From positions 1-64,000 of the forward strand of contig JAGOBH010000009.1 of assembly GCA_017983495.1 (NCBI GenBank): 64,000 nt of DNA, read 5' to 3'. The position numbers were made by a program, and so were the translations under genes. The notes under the pieces were generated by a model. It ran no database searches. It worked only from the letters and a program-made list of their open reading frames with translations, and was not told where the DNA came from. Shown one piece after another: positions 17,252 through 25,518 of this stretch (the stretch's first letter is position 1; each line of letters starts with the position of its first letter). The DNA is from Pyrinomonadaceae bacterium (lineage in GTDB: Bacteria > Acidobacteriota > Blastocatellia > Pyrinomonadales > Pyrinomonadaceae).

Positions 17252-17695
17252 TTATTGCGCGACCAACGGAATAGATGTTTTTCCTTTTCCGGCTGGACCT
17301 TCATAACTGATTTGAGCCTCCCATCCGCCGGGCATCTCGATCTTGACTTTGCCGCGATAGACGCCCGGCGTGCCGGTGGTGGTCAAAGCCGCGGAATTGT
17401 TCATTTCCGCCATCGAACCCATCGCGGGCATGAAGAAATTGAGCGAAGCCGCGCCCACGTCAACCGCTTTGCCCGACGCATCGGTAAAAGCAAGCATCAG
17501 CTCCTGCGCGCCGTTTTTGAGTTTGCCCGACTCGCTTGACAGCGTAACCGTCAGATTGTTAACTGAACCGCTCTTGATAACTCTTCCCTGCACCGGATTT
17601 TCGGCGGTCGGCTGTGTGCCGGAACTGCAAGCCGCGACGAAAATGCTCATGCCCGCGAGGGTTAATAAACTAACGAATAAAATAATCTTTCTCAT
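17252..17695 (-). CDS. YtkA/FixH-like domain lipoprotein in the cus operon
   Basis: The 147-residue protein has a lipoprotein signal ending AAC (C23). A single beta-sandwich domain (about residues 45-147) follows with the YtkA-like pattern: VTLSSESGKLKNGAQELMLAF, then FFMPAMGSMAEMNN with several methionines, then GVYRGKVKIEMPGGWEAQI. This family often accompanies copper or RND efflux genes, and the MPAMGSM segment could bind Cu(I). It is the second gene of the leftward run that leads into cusA. Function is inferred from family and context. Confidence 0.75.
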   Translation of the reverse strand: MRKIILFVSLLTLAGMSIFVAACSSGTQPTAENPVQGRVIKSGSVNNLTVTLSSESGKLKNGAQELMLAFTDASGKAVDVGAASLNFFMPAMGSMAEMNNSAALTTTGTPGVYRGKVKIEMPGGWEAQISYEGPAGKGKTSIPLVAQ

Positions 17696-17824
17696 TTTGT
17701 TGTCTCCTTAATTAGATATACTTTGACAGTCCCGACGCCCATAACTCAGCGCGCGAGAACACATTGAAAAAGCCGAAAAAGGGCGCTAGGAACACCTAAG
17801 ATCAGGCGCACTTCTCCCTTAAAG

Positions 17825-18202
17825 CTAGATCAGGAACGAATTATGTTGGACGTATTTAGGTTGGATCGTTCGCGTGACGACACCACGCGAATAATGGGAC
17901 GAGATGACCGGTGCAGCCTTCTCTTTGGAAAATAATGCCGCTATTTGCTCAGCGATAGAGCCGGTAACGGTAAAATTGATCGGTGCAAGATTAAATGATG
18001 CAACGGAAGAGGTCGGAACCGATGTGGTGCAGTTCGTTGCACAACACAAACGGGCCATTTCGGCCTCGTGGCTTTGGTCTTTGCTCTTTGCTTTGTCACA
18101 GCAATCGCCCATGCGGTTGCTTCCTGAGTGGAGCGGCGTCCCCGCCAACACGCCGCCGGCGAGTGACAAGAGAACGATCAGTATTGTGAGCCGCTTCGCC
18201 AT
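17825..18202 (-). CDS. small exported Cys-rich protein heading the cus cluster
   Basis: The 125-residue product has a signal peptide (cut near VLA-GTP). A short Cys-rich part follows with DCC, LCC and NC spaced over about 30 residues (MGDCCDKAKSK, then ARLCCATNCTTS). The C-terminal part is hydrophobic then basic and ends HNSFLI. I do not recognise the family. The cysteine clusters and its place 130 bases ahead of the YtkA-like gene suggest a metal-binding or sensing role. The gap to the upstream ychF stop is only 53 bases, so it may be transcribed from there or from a promoter in that gap. Confidence 0.55.
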   Translation of the reverse strand: MAKRLTILIVLLSLAGGVLAGTPLHSGSNRMGDCCDKAKSKDQSHEAEMARLCCATNCTTSVPTSSVASFNLAPINFTVTGSIAEQIAALFSKEKAAPVISSHYSRGVVTRTIQPKYVQHNSFLI

Positions 18203-18255
18203 TCCTTTGAATATATCCCCGCAAAGAGCGGGATGTCAATCAAAAAAACTCTCCG

Positions 18256-19359
18256 TTAAACGTTGAACCGAAAATCGACGACGTCGCCGTCCTGCATCAC
18301 GTACTCTTTGCCCTCAAGCCGTGCTAGGCCCTTTTCGCTCGCAGCTTTTCGTGAACCGCACGCGACGAGGTCGTCATAAGAGATGATCTCGGCACGGATG
18401 AAGCCGCGTTCGATGTCGGTGTGGATCTCGCCGGCGGCCTGCGGCGCCTTGGTCCCGATCGGGATCGTCCATGCTCGCACCTCTTTTTCGCCCGCGGTCA
18501 AAAAGCTCATCAGCCCGAGCATATGATAGGCGGCCTTGATCAGCTCATCGACACCGCTAGAACTCAGGCCCAGATCTTTGAGATATTCGTCACGCTCCTC
18601 GGGGGCGAGTGCGACAAGTTCGGCCTCGAGCTTGGCACAAATGACTACGACATCAGCCTTTTCGCTCGCGGCGTGTTTCATTACTGCCTGAACGTGCGGG
18701 TTGCCCGACGGATCGGCAAGCGTTTCTTCGTCAACGTTTGCCGCGTAGATCGTCGGTTTGGTCGAGAGAAAGAACCACGTTTTTACGATCGCACGTTCGT
18801 CGTCGGTCAGATCGGCCGCACGAGCCGGACGGCCCTCTTCGAGCAGCGGCATGATCTTTTCCAGGATCTCAAGTTCGCGTTTCGCGTCCTTGTCACCCGA
18901 CGATTTGATCGCACGAGCCGCCTTTTCCTTTCGCTTTTCGGCAGATGTCAGGTCAGCGAGGGCGAGTTCGATCTGGATGGTCTCGATGTCACGGATCGGG
19001 TTGACCGAGCCTTCGACGTGGATAATGTTATCGTCATCAAAACAACGCACGACCTGAATAACGGCATGTGTTTCACGGATGTTGGCGAGAAACTGGTTGC
19101 CGAGGCCCTCGCCCTTCGACGCACCACGGACCAGACCCGCAATGTCGAGAAATTCGACCGTCGCCGGCACCGTCTTTTGAGCCTTGTTCAATTTTTCGAG
19201 CACGCCGAGACGTGCGTCCGGCACGGCGACGACGCCGACGTTGGGCTCGATCGTCGCAAACGGATAGTTTGCAGCGAGAGCCGCTTCCTGTGCGGTGAGT
19301 GCATTAAAAAGTGTCGATTTTCCAACGTTGGGCAGGCCAACAATTCCAGCTTGTAACAT
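18256..19359 (-). CDS. ychF: YchF/OLA1-family ATPase
   Basis: The 367-residue protein begins at the conserved [16 protein letters not shown], with the P-loop at residues 8-16. It has the YchF features: [29 protein letters not shown] (G3), and the altered NVDEE in place of NKxD that makes the family prefer ATP. A TGS domain occupies the C-terminus (about 280-367, [17 protein letters not shown], ending [15 protein letters not shown]). The enzyme binds ribosomes and is linked to the redox stress response. The length is normal and the gene looks intact. Confidence 0.97.
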   Translation of the reverse strand: MLQAGIVGLPNVGKSTLFNALTAQEAALAANYPFATIEPNVGVVAVPDARLGVLEKLNKAQKTVPATVEFLDIAGLVRGASKGEGLGNQFLANIRETHAVIQVVRCFDDDNIIHVEGSVNPIRDIETIQIELALADLTSAEKRKEKAARAIKSSGDKDAKRELEILEKIMPLLEEGRPARAADLTDDERAIVKTWFFLSTKPTIYAANVDEETLADPSGNPHVQAVMKHAASEKADVVVICAKLEAELVALAPEERDEYLKDLGLSSSGVDELIKAAYHMLGLMSFLTAGEKEVRAWTIPIGTKAPQAAGEIHTDIERGFIRAEIISYDDLVACGSRKAASEKGLARLEGKEYVMQDGDVVDFRFNV

Positions 19360-19431
19360 AAGAGCGATTCCCCGTAAGGGTCCAAAAACCTTTATTTTAC
19401 AATCAATCGCCGATTTTGCGAATACCGCACC

Positions 19432-20346
19432 CTACTTTCTCGCGTAGAACATCCCGATATTCTTGAGCCGCGAGGCGTTATCGAGGCTCAGCCAGTTAAA
19501 TTTACGGCGTGCCTCGGGCACGATCTGATCTTCTGAAAAGCTGCCCGCAAGCTCCTGTTCGGCGAGACGGTAGATGTAAGATTCGGCCTCGCGTGAGAGT
19601 TTGGTCAGCTCGTCGATCTCGGCATCGGTCAAAGTCGGGTATGTCCGGCGTATCCGTTCATGGATCGGCTTACAAAAATTCTCGCCCCACTCGGTCGTTA
19701 GTTCGAGTGCGGTATTCAATAGTTTGTCCGAGAAGATATCGCTGCGGCCGAGCGGTGCGTTTGGTTGTGCCGGGATCGGCACGTGCGGGATGTCGGTGCC
19801 GGCGGGTTCAGGCAATTCAGAAAAGCGGTCGCTGAAATGTTTTGGAAACAACTTGATGAAAGTAATTGCGGCAACTGACCCGTCTGCAAACTCGAACTTT
19901 GCCGAATAAAATCCTGGCCGTAACCACGCGATATGCAGACGATAGACCTCTCTGCCGTCTATGATCTCGACCGATGGCGATTCGAATCGTTCGGTCTCAA
20001 ACTCCCGAAGCCGATCGGTCACCGCAACGGCAGAAAGCGGGGCTGCACTATCGGGAATCGGGACTATTATCACTTGCCAATGGGAAGTCTGATCGACTGC
20101 CACATCCTTTTCATCACCAAATATCGGGTCGATAGATGTGACATGTACGGGACATTGACCCGGCGGAACATTTTCGGCAAAAGGCGGACAGCGTTTGAGT
20201 GTTGTCCGATCTAACTTGTCCGGCTGACCGTCGCCACGGTCAGGCAGAAAGCACTCGCCGATATCGGTAAGCTCAACGAGCGCACCTTTGGGAAAATACG
20301 GAGATGCCTCTATGAAAAAAAGGCTATAACTTAATGGTTCGCCCAT
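19432..20346 (-). CDS. hypothetical protein coupled to a secreted FG-GAP protein gene
   Basis: The frame is read from the ATG at 20346, one base after the stop of the upstream gene (TAGAATG), giving 304 residues. The open frame extends further upstream, but that part lies antisense-free over the neighbour's repeats and has no protein-like composition. The product has no clear signal peptide. The middle part is beta-rich (SVEIIDGREVYRLHIAWLR, then FYSAKFEFADGSVAAI). A Pro-rich linker follows, and then a helical C-terminal part. I do not recognise it. Translational coupling suggests a joint function with the upstream secreted protein. Confidence 0.6.
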   Translation of the reverse strand: MGEPLSYSLFFIEASPYFPKGALVELTDIGECFLPDRGDGQPDKLDRTTLKRCPPFAENVPPGQCPVHVTSIDPIFGDEKDVAVDQTSHWQVIIVPIPDSAAPLSAVAVTDRLREFETERFESPSVEIIDGREVYRLHIAWLRPGFYSAKFEFADGSVAAITFIKLFPKHFSDRFSELPEPAGTDIPHVPIPAQPNAPLGRSDIFSDKLLNTALELTTEWGENFCKPIHERIRRTYPTLTDAEIDELTKLSREAESYIYRLAEQELAGSFSEDQIVPEARRKFNWLSLDNASRLKNIGMFYARK

Positions 20347-20347
20347 T

Positions 20348-22798
20348 CTACTGCGGCAAATATGCGTTCTCGACCGGACGGTCACCCGCCTGTCCAAACT
20401 GGACCGCAGAAAAGCCGGCCTGACTTCGAAGCATATACCAGACGCCGTTTGACGGACGAAAGACGGACGCATCCGACTTGCCGTCGCCGTCAAAATCGCC
20501 CGGTGCAGGAATATCACCCGTTGATCCGAACGGGAATGCGTAATAGCTATAATCTTCGCTTCGCAAAATGTACCAGAAACCGGTCGATGGCTGCCAAAAC
20601 GCGATGTCGGCCTTGCCGTCACCGGTATAATCGGCCGGTGCGGCGTTGTCGGTCGCGGAGCCAAACTGTGTCGCAAACAATCCGCCGGTACTCTTTTGGA
20701 CCCACCATTCGGCTCCATTTGCTCCATTTGGCCTAAAAACAGCGATATCGGCCTTTCCGTCGCCGTCATAGTCAGCCCGTGCCGGCTTGTCGCCTGCCTG
20801 GCCAAACTGCGAATAAGTGATGGTATTCAGACTATCGCTGTTTGCAATGTACCAAGTGCTGGTCGACGGCCTGAACACCGCGTAGTCGGCCTTGCCGTCG
20901 CCATTATAATCAGCAGGTACGGGCACATCACCGTTCGAACCAAAGGCCTTTGACGTATAGATCCCCGACTTCGAAAGCCAGTGCCAGGTGCCTTCCGACG
21001 GCCGGAACACTGCAAAATCCGTCTTGCCATCGCCGTCAAAATCTCCCGGGGCGGGCGTGTCGGTCGGCGAGCCGAAGATGAGTCCCGTCACCGTTCCGCT
21101 GGAACTATTCATTGCGTACCAAGCACCGATGTCAGGCCTGAAAACACTCACATCTGATTTAAGGTCACCGTCGAAATCAGCGTTTCTATTTTTCGGGATC
21201 GCGAGCCCGGCGACAGGTCCATCGGCGATGTTGCCGTCAATATTGATCGTCACGCCGCCCCATGTTTCGTTGTGCGGGTTCTGCCACTGCTTGATCCGTT
21301 GATGGTTGTTCCAGACGTTGGTGGGCACGACCGGTGACGGCGAATTGTACGTCCAGACGTTCATCACCAGGTCCCAGCGTGCGAGCCAGACGGCTTCCAT
21401 TCGACTCGGTTCAGGAATACCGATCCAGTCATTTACCGCATTGGTCGGTGAGCCGTACACGCCCGATTTGTAATTGAGCTCTTTTATTCGGTCGGTCCAG
21501 CCCTTTAGGAAGGCGGTGGTCGCGACCCGACAGCCCGGCGTGCTGACCGTCTCGCTGTATTGCTCCATATCGTAATAAAGGATCGAGCCGGCCGTCAGGC
21601 CGAGATTGATAGCGGCGGCAACAGCAATATCGGCTTCGCCTCTGCCCTGGGATTCACTTACCACGGGGTCGTAACTCAGTTTGACCGTCGTCGCCGACGT
21701 TGTGCATGGCGACTGGTAACCAACGACCGTTGGGATCAGTCCCCATCCCATCGCTGTCACTTGATCGATCCAAGCCACAGTCAGGTTTGGCTGTGCTGAA
21801 CATGCGCGGTTACGGCCGCTGAAGTAGATATTGACGTCGTAATATGGCGATGCATTCCACCACGCAAGCAGCTGAGAAACTGATGGAGCATTACACTGGT
21901 CAAACCCGCGATTAAGGCTGATGCGTGTCGAGCCGCCGGGCGGCAGTGCGAACGTCGGCGTCGCTGTCGCTTGCTGAGCCCGCTCGCGTTCGACGGAGGC
22001 CGCTTCTTTGACGTTAACCGGCGTAACATCGGCTCCGCTTGCAAGTCTGACCTTTGTTTCCTGGACACATCCCGTTTTGTGGCCGTAACAAATACCGCTT
22101 TGCGTCAATAGCAACTCGCCGTTCGCGGTTGCGTCCACCACATTTTCGCCATCAGCTAATCCGGCGATTCGCTTCAGGCGATCGAATTTCGCTCCTTGTT
22201 TCGCCTCCTTCGATTCGGACTTGAGATCTGACCTGTCTTCGATCATTCGCCAGTCGGCCCGGTTGTAATCAAATTCATAGACGGCAAAACGGTCGAAATT
22301 CGAACTTGATGTCAAACGGATGCGGATGTGAAGTCGGCCGGAGCCATTATCAATACCGATGTCCGTGAGATCGGCTTCGGCCAGATCTTGGGCGTCGATG
22401 CCGATCGGTGTTCGCGTCCACGTGGCTCCACGGTCAACGGTCGTTGCCAGATAGAGGATAAGCGACGCACGGCTTGCGATGACCACGTCGATCGACCGGT
22501 CCGATCGCAGTTTGACCCCTGCGATGCTCTCAGTCAGCCCAAGCGGCAGATCAACCTGTTCCCAATTCGAACCCCGATCGGCTGATGCATAGAGCGACCT
22601 ACCGGTGAAAACGACCGCAAAGCCGTTAGACTTATCTATTCCTTTGATCAAGGCGTTGTCCGAGCTTTCGACCGTCTGACCGCTATCGGCGACACTTTGC
22701 GAACTACCGAAAGTGAAGAACGGAGCGTCACCCGCTCGCACACCTGACGCTAACAGAACGATCGTCAACAAACTCAGTACCGCTAATTTGGTTTTCAT
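20348..22798 (-). CDS. secreted protein: DUF1906 glycoside-hydrolase-like domain plus six FG-GAP/VCBS repeats
   Basis: The 816-residue protein has a signal peptide (cut near residue 22, VRA-GDA). An N-terminal beta-propeller-like part follows (about 25-250, including DRGSNWEQVDLPLG and a later VDRGATWTR, both BNR-like). Then comes a Rv2525c-type glycoside-hydrolase-like (DUF1906) domain at about 285-520 (STRISLNRGFDQCNAPS, ILYYDMEQY, GVYGSPTNAV). The C-terminal third has six repeats of about 47 residues, each with a calcium-type loop such as DFDGDGKTDFAVFRPSEGTW. It is probably an extracellular cell-wall or polysaccharide-binding protein. A GAGG seven bases before the ATG is the ribosome binding site. 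Confidence 0.85.
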   Translation of the reverse strand: MKTKLAVLSLLTIVLLASGVRAGDAPFFTFGSSQSVADSGQTVESSDNALIKGIDKSNGFAVVFTGRSLYASADRGSNWEQVDLPLGLTESIAGVKLRSDRSIDVVIASRASLILYLATTVDRGATWTRTPIGIDAQDLAEADLTDIGIDNGSGRLHIRIRLTSSSNFDRFAVYEFDYNRADWRMIEDRSDLKSESKEAKQGAKFDRLKRIAGLADGENVVDATANGELLLTQSGICYGHKTGCVQETKVRLASGADVTPVNVKEAASVERERAQQATATPTFALPPGGSTRISLNRGFDQCNAPSVSQLLAWWNASPYYDVNIYFSGRNRACSAQPNLTVAWIDQVTAMGWGLIPTVVGYQSPCTTSATTVKLSYDPVVSESQGRGEADIAVAAAINLGLTAGSILYYDMEQYSETVSTPGCRVATTAFLKGWTDRIKELNYKSGVYGSPTNAVNDWIGIPEPSRMEAVWLARWDLVMNVWTYNSPSPVVPTNVWNNHQRIKQWQNPHNETWGGVTINIDGNIADGPVAGLAIPKNRNADFDGDLKSDVSVFRPDIGAWYAMNSSSGTVTGLIFGSPTDTPAPGDFDGDGKTDFAVFRPSEGTWHWLSKSGIYTSKAFGSNGDVPVPADYNGDGKADYAVFRPSTSTWYIANSDSLNTITYSQFGQAGDKPARADYDGDGKADIAVFRPNGANGAEWWVQKSTGGLFATQFGSATDNAAPADYTGDGKADIAFWQPSTGFWYILRSEDYSYYAFPFGSTGDIPAPGDFDGDGKSDASVFRPSNGVWYMLRSQAGFSAVQFGQAGDRPVENAYLPQ

Positions 22799-22913
22799 AA
22801 GAAGCCTCGAACAATGATTAGGGTTTATGGATAATGCTGAAAGTATAAACGAAATCTATGCCAACCGCCAAAGAAATTCTCATACCTTTTAGCAGCTTTA
22901 TTCAAGAGGCGTC

Positions 22914-22941
22914 TTGAGACTGGAACGGCAAAGGGTATAAT
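22914..22941 (+). promoter_or_regulatory. sigma70-type promoter
   Basis: TTGAGA (22914-22919) and a perfect TATAAT (22936-22941) are 16 bases apart, 39 bases upstream of the start at 22980. It should drive the PH-domain gene and probably rfbB and rfbD after it. Confidence 0.65.
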
Positions 22942-22979
22942 ACGTTTGAGAAAAAACGGGGTAACCGGAGGCATGCGCA

Positions 22980-23552
22980 ATGTACTGCATCAAATGCGGC
23001 GAAAATAATTCGGACGAGGCTAAATTCTGCCGGAAATGCGGCGAATCCATGGAGGCCGACGAGGAGACGCGGGTTGCGGTTCGTGGCACCGATTTACCCG
23101 AAACGACAGACTCAGACGTTGTATTTTCAATCGGGCCGACGCTCAAATTCGTAAAGTTGGGCTACGTTCTGGCGGCGTTAGGTGCCTTATTTATCGTGGC
23201 GATACTGAGCATCTTCCAGGTGACGGTGCTGGCAGCGATCCCGCTCGGGTTTTCGTTGTTTCTGATACCTGCGTTTTATCACGTCAAGGCAAAGTTGGTG
23301 CGTTATTCGCTAAAGGACACGCAGATCGAGGTCGACGAGGGCTTGATCTCGCGAACAACGCGTAACATTCCATTGCGGCGGATCCAGGACGTGACGGTCA
23401 CGACAACGGCGATGCAGCGTCTGCTTGGGTTTGGCGACCTGGTCGTTGATAACGCGAGCGAAGACGGCGGAAAGGTGATCTTGAAGAATATAAATTCGCC
23501 AAAAGAACACGCCGAGATCATTCTCAAACAGATGCGACATCTCGACCGGTAG
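22980..23552 (+). CDS. zinc-ribbon and PH-domain membrane protein
   Basis: The 190-residue protein starts with a zinc-ribbon (C3-x2-C6, then C19-x2-C22: YCIKCGENNSDEAKFCRKCG). An acidic linker and two membrane segments (about 60-85 and 85-103) follow. The C-terminal part is a bacterial PH (bPH2, YdbS/YdbT-type) domain: IEVDEGLISRTTRNIPLRRI, then QDVTVTTTAMQRLLGFGDL. Such proteins sit at the inner membrane; their biochemical role is not known. CGGAGG eight bases before the ATG marks the start. It is followed 17 bases later by rfbB. Confidence 0.85.
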   Translation: MYCIKCGENNSDEAKFCRKCGESMEADEETRVAVRGTDLPETTDSDVVFSIGPTLKFVKLGYVLAALGALFIVAILSIFQVTVLAAIPLGFSLFLIPAFYHVKAKLVRYSLKDTQIEVDEGLISRTTRNIPLRRIQDVTVTTTAMQRLLGFGDLVVDNASEDGGKVILKNINSPKEHAEIILKQMRHLDR

Positions 23553-23569
23553 TATTTTTGGATAAATAG

Positions 23570-24598
23570 ATGAGTAAATTTTTTGTGACCGGCGGTGCCG
23601 GATTTATTGGTTCGGCATTTGTCCGGATGGTTTTGGATAGCGACCCCAATGCGAAGATCGTGGATTTTGACGCTCTGACCTACGCCGGCAATCTCGAAAA
23701 TCTTGCTGATGTGGATCCCGGGCGGCACCATTTCATTCATGGGGATATTTGCGACCGCCAGGCCGTCCTTGCGGCGATGCCGGAGGGTTGCGACGCGGTA
23801 TTCAATTTCGCCGCCGAATCGCATGTCGACCGCAGCATCTCGTCCGCGGACGAATTTTTACGGACCAATATTATCGGAACCCAGGTCTTGCTCGACGCCG
23901 CCCGCGAACGCGGCGTCAAACGATTTGTCCAGATCTCGACCGACGAGGTGATGGGCAGTCTGCCGGACGAGAGCGACGAATATTTTACGGAAGAGTCGAC
24001 GCTGCAGCCCAATTCGCCCTACGCCGCGTCCAAGGCTTCTGCCGAATTTGTCGTTCGTGCGGCGCAGGAAACATTCGGCGTCGATGCCGTGATCACGCGG
24101 TGCGGAAACAACTATGGGCCTCGTCAGTTCCCTGAAAAGCTGATCCCGTTAATGATCGCAAACGCGATGAACGACGAACCATTGCCGGTCTACGGCGACG
24201 GCAAGAATGTCCGCGACTGGATATATGTTGATGACCACTGTGCGGCGATCTGGCTCGCGTACGAAAAGGGCCGTTCGGGCGAAGCTTACAATATTGGTGC
24301 CCGAAACGAGCAATATAATATCGACGTTGTCGGTGCGATTCTCGACGCTCTTGGCAAACCGCACAGCCTGATCAAATACGTCACCGACCGACTCGGCCAC
24401 GACCGGCGATATGCGATCGACCCGTCCAAGGCGGAGACTGAGCTGGGCTGGAAACCGGCGACGACGTGGAAGGACGGCCTTACCTCGACAATTGATTGGT
24501 ATCGGAATAATCAGTCGTGGGTCGACCATATCCGCAATGGCGAATACCGCGACTATTACCGGAAAATGTACGGCAAGAGCCTTGAATCCGGCGTATAG
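23570..24598 (+). CDS. rfbB: dTDP-glucose 4,6-dehydratase
   Basis: The 342-residue protein is a short-chain dehydrogenase of the extended type. It has the NAD motif VTGGAGFIGS at the N-terminus, the catalytic STDEVMGSL with Asp and Glu in the dehydratase positions, and Y-x3-K in SPYAASKASAEF. It also has NNYGPRQFPEKLIP and the conserved GDGKNVRDWIYVDDH. It converts dTDP-glucose to dTDP-4-keto-6-deoxyglucose in the rhamnose pathway. rfbD follows 16 bases later. The other two genes of the pathway (rfbA and rfbC) are not in this window. Confidence 0.96.
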   Translation: MSKFFVTGGAGFIGSAFVRMVLDSDPNAKIVDFDALTYAGNLENLADVDPGRHHFIHGDICDRQAVLAAMPEGCDAVFNFAAESHVDRSISSADEFLRTNIIGTQVLLDAARERGVKRFVQISTDEVMGSLPDESDEYFTEESTLQPNSPYAASKASAEFVVRAAQETFGVDAVITRCGNNYGPRQFPEKLIPLMIANAMNDEPLPVYGDGKNVRDWIYVDDHCAAIWLAYEKGRSGEAYNIGARNEQYNIDVVGAILDALGKPHSLIKYVTDRLGHDRRYAIDPSKAETELGWKPATTWKDGLTSTIDWYRNNQSWVDHIRNGEYRDYYRKMYGKSLESGV

Positions 24599-24614
24599 AC
24601 CTTAAAATTACAAG

Positions 24615-25463
24615 ATGAAAGTTCTAATAACCGGAGCAAATGGCATGGTCGCGCGTGCCGCGATCGGGTACTGCGGTTCGATCGGCGACGATGTCGTCGG
24701 CCTGACGCGGCAGGATCTGGACATTGGCGATCTCGACGCGGTTCGTGCTGCGTTTGAAGATATTCGCCCACAGGCAGTGATCAATTGTGCGGCATATACG
24801 GACGTTGACGGAGCTGAGACAAACGTCGAGGCGTGCTATCGTGCAAATTCGATAGGTGTCGAAAATCTGGCGATCGCCTCGGGCGAAGTTGGAGCTTCGT
24901 TCGTAACCATCTCGACCGACTACGTTTTCGACGGGACCAACCCCGGGTTTTATGCGGAAGACGATGAACCGAACCCGCAGGGAGTCTACGCGAAGTCGAA
25001 GCTCAAAGGAGAACAACGTGCCGCTGCCGCAAACCCGAATTCAATAGTTATCAGGTCGGGCTGGATCTATGGAGCGGGCGGCACCAACTTTTTGAGCATA
25101 ATGCACCGCCTACTCGCTGACGGCAAGCGGATCAAGGCGATCTGTGATTCTTACGGAACACCGACGTTCGCCGGCGACCTTGCTAAGCGTTTAAGGGAAT
25201 TGGCGGAATGCGGCATTCCGGGCATTTTCCACGTCACAAATTCGGGTGACGGAACCAGTTATCTGGGGTTTGCCGAGGCGGTCTGCGAGATCGGCGGATT
25301 TGACCCAAATTTGATAGAAAGCGTGTCAAATGACGAACTGAAGCGTCCTGCCCCGAGGCCCGCAAGCTCGAAACTTGGCTGCGGTAAGAGCAATGTCTGC
25401 GGCCTCGGCCCGTTGCCGCATTGGCGTGATGCTCTCAGTGGATTTTTGGGCAGCGAGATCTGA
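24615..25463 (+). CDS. rfbD: dTDP-4-dehydrorhamnose reductase
   Basis: The 282-residue protein has the RmlD layout: VLITGANGMVARA (NADPH motif), INCAAYTDVDGAE, STDYVFDGTNPGFYAEDD and the Y-x3-K pair in GVYAKSKLKGE. It makes the last reduction to dTDP-L-rhamnose for surface polysaccharide. There is no strong ribosome binding site, so translation may depend on rfbB. A hairpin terminator follows the stop. Confidence 0.94.
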   Translation: MKVLITGANGMVARAAIGYCGSIGDDVVGLTRQDLDIGDLDAVRAAFEDIRPQAVINCAAYTDVDGAETNVEACYRANSIGVENLAIASGEVGASFVTISTDYVFDGTNPGFYAEDDEPNPQGVYAKSKLKGEQRAAAANPNSIVIRSGWIYGAGGTNFLSIMHRLLADGKRIKAICDSYGTPTFAGDLAKRLRELAECGIPGIFHVTNSGDGTSYLGFAEAVCEIGGFDPNLIESVSNDELKRPAPRPASSKLGCGKSNVCGLGPLPHWRDALSGFLGSEI

Positions 25464-25469
25464 ATAAAA

Positions 25470-25497
25470 AAAGAGCGAACCATCCGGCCCGCTCTTT
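25470..25497. terminator. rho-independent terminator between convergent genes
   Basis: AAAGAGCG (25470-25477) pairs with CGCTCTTT (25490-25497) around a 12-base loop. An A run lies to the left and a T-rich tail to the right. It can stop rfbD transcripts and, in reverse, the tyrosine-kinase gene. Confidence 0.75.
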
Positions 25498-25518
25498 CAA
25501 TTGATCAACAATCTCAGG

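Noticed and set aside
19432..20805. Longer start of the gene at 19432
   Set aside because: The upstream 150 codons lie antisense-free inside the neighbour's FG-GAP repeats in another frame and read as low-complexity; the ATG at 20346 has coupling with the previous stop.
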